DNA of 6,130 bases, taken from NCBI GenBank assembly GCA_030668045.1, contig DAOUUR010000160.1, positions 1-6,130 on the forward strand, given 5' to 3'. Shown here in pieces: positions 5,967 through 6,130 of the stretch (the stretch's first letter is position 1; each line of letters starts with the position of its first letter). Both the position numbers and the translations under genes were made by a program. The DNA is from a bacterium (GTDB taxonomy: Bacteria > Zixibacteria > MSB-5A5 > GN15 > FEB-12). The notes below the pieces were generated by a model, which did no database searches, was not told the DNA's origin, and saw only the letters and a list, made by a program, of their open reading frames with translations.

Positions 5967-6039
5967 ACAAGTAATTTACCAGATGTACAATGTCTGAAAT
6001 ATATACAACCTCAGCGTCATCACCGTTGGCGTTGAGTTG
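5857..6039 (-). pseudogene. Dockerin-like C-terminal remnant fused to the repeat
   Basis: The minus-strand frame between stops (complement of 6040-6042 and 5857-5859) encodes NANGDDAEVVYISDIVHLV then NYLFGQPGGP (6033 down to 5947). This matches the calcium-binding half-repeat of type I dockerin or dockerin-like modules (D/N-x-N-G-D...ISD-hVYLVNYLF), which in FCB bacteria often end secreted proteins. The loop carries two extra residues compared with the canonical 12-residue calcium loop. Right after LFG the frame enters repeat copy 2, which supplies ~30 more residues (PQTFVEFKFG... to KSIG). There is a stop just upstream and no start codon or ribosome site, and only one half of the usual pair is present. 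It is therefore a broken gene end, or a frameshifted one whose main body is lost. Confidence 0.5.
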
Positions 6040-6071
6040 TTATAGACGAGGACCATTTTGTCATTCATCTC

Positions 6072-6100
6072 TTGACAGAGCGTCCGGCAGAGTGCATTAT
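6072..6100 (+). promoter_or_regulatory. Sigma-70-like promoter for a gene leaving the window
   Basis: Perfect TTGACA (6072-6077), a 17-base spacer and CATTAT (6095-6100, four of six). The predicted start near 6107 leaves a ~17-base leader before ATG 6124, just enough for the ribosome site. Confidence 0.5.
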
Positions 6101-6123
6101 GGTGTCGAGTAAGAGGTTGCACT

Positions 6124-6130
6124 ATGAATA
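6124..6130 (+). CDS. Start of a gene running off the right edge
   Basis: AAGAGG (6111-6116), a 7-base spacer, then ATG AAT at 6124. With the promoter at 6072-6100 this makes a complete initiation region. Only two codons are visible, so nothing can be said about the product. Confidence 0.45.

Overview
The window looks like a chromosomal stretch from an uncultured, free-living bacterium of the FCB assemblage (Zixibacteria, Marinimicrobia, Calditrichaeota, Ignavibacteria or similar). This is inferred mainly from the secreted protein at 2322-4502. It ends in a textbook C-terminal sorting/FlgD-like domain (NYPNPFNP, then LLGQKV, then GxYFYRL and KKMILLK), a module very common in that group. A dockerin-like scrap near the right end fits the same background. 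Base composition is balanced and no RNA gene was recognised.

Layout, left to right. (1) 1-1379, minus strand: a cytoplasmic GAF-PAS-HisKA sensor histidine kinase whose ATPase half lies beyond the left edge. (2) 1380-1740: no convincing gene, but a striking two-part hairpin at 1544-1578. (3) 1725-2180: an insertion-sequence scar. Here the first 30 codons of an IS3-family OrfA (plus strand) meet, head to head, the first 19 codons of an IS1182-type transposase (minus strand). Both keep a perfect AGGAGG ribosome site. (4) 2199-4553: a near-consensus promoter, a secreted tandem-repeat (beta-propeller-like) protein with the sorting tail, and a probable terminator. (5) 4562-4704 and 5826-5966: two almost identical ~140 bp direct repeats, same orientation, 1264 bp apart. 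(6) Between them: an NfsA-like nitroreductase (4920-5690) with a possible promoter and 12-bp palindromic operator, and an unrecognised small gene (5697-5921) whose last 31 codons are supplied by the second repeat. (7) 5857-6039, minus strand: a dockerin-like coding remnant that runs into the same repeat from the other side. (8) 6072-6130: a promoter, ribosome site and ATG of a gene leaving the window on the right.

The genes do not form one pathway. The kinase, the secreted protein and the nitroreductase appear to be independently transcribed units separated by mobile or repetitive DNA. The most unusual feature is the 140 bp repeat. It is open on both strands, contributes the C-terminus of a plus-strand small ORF and of a minus-strand dockerin fragment, carries a strong hairpin, and brackets the nitroreductase cassette.
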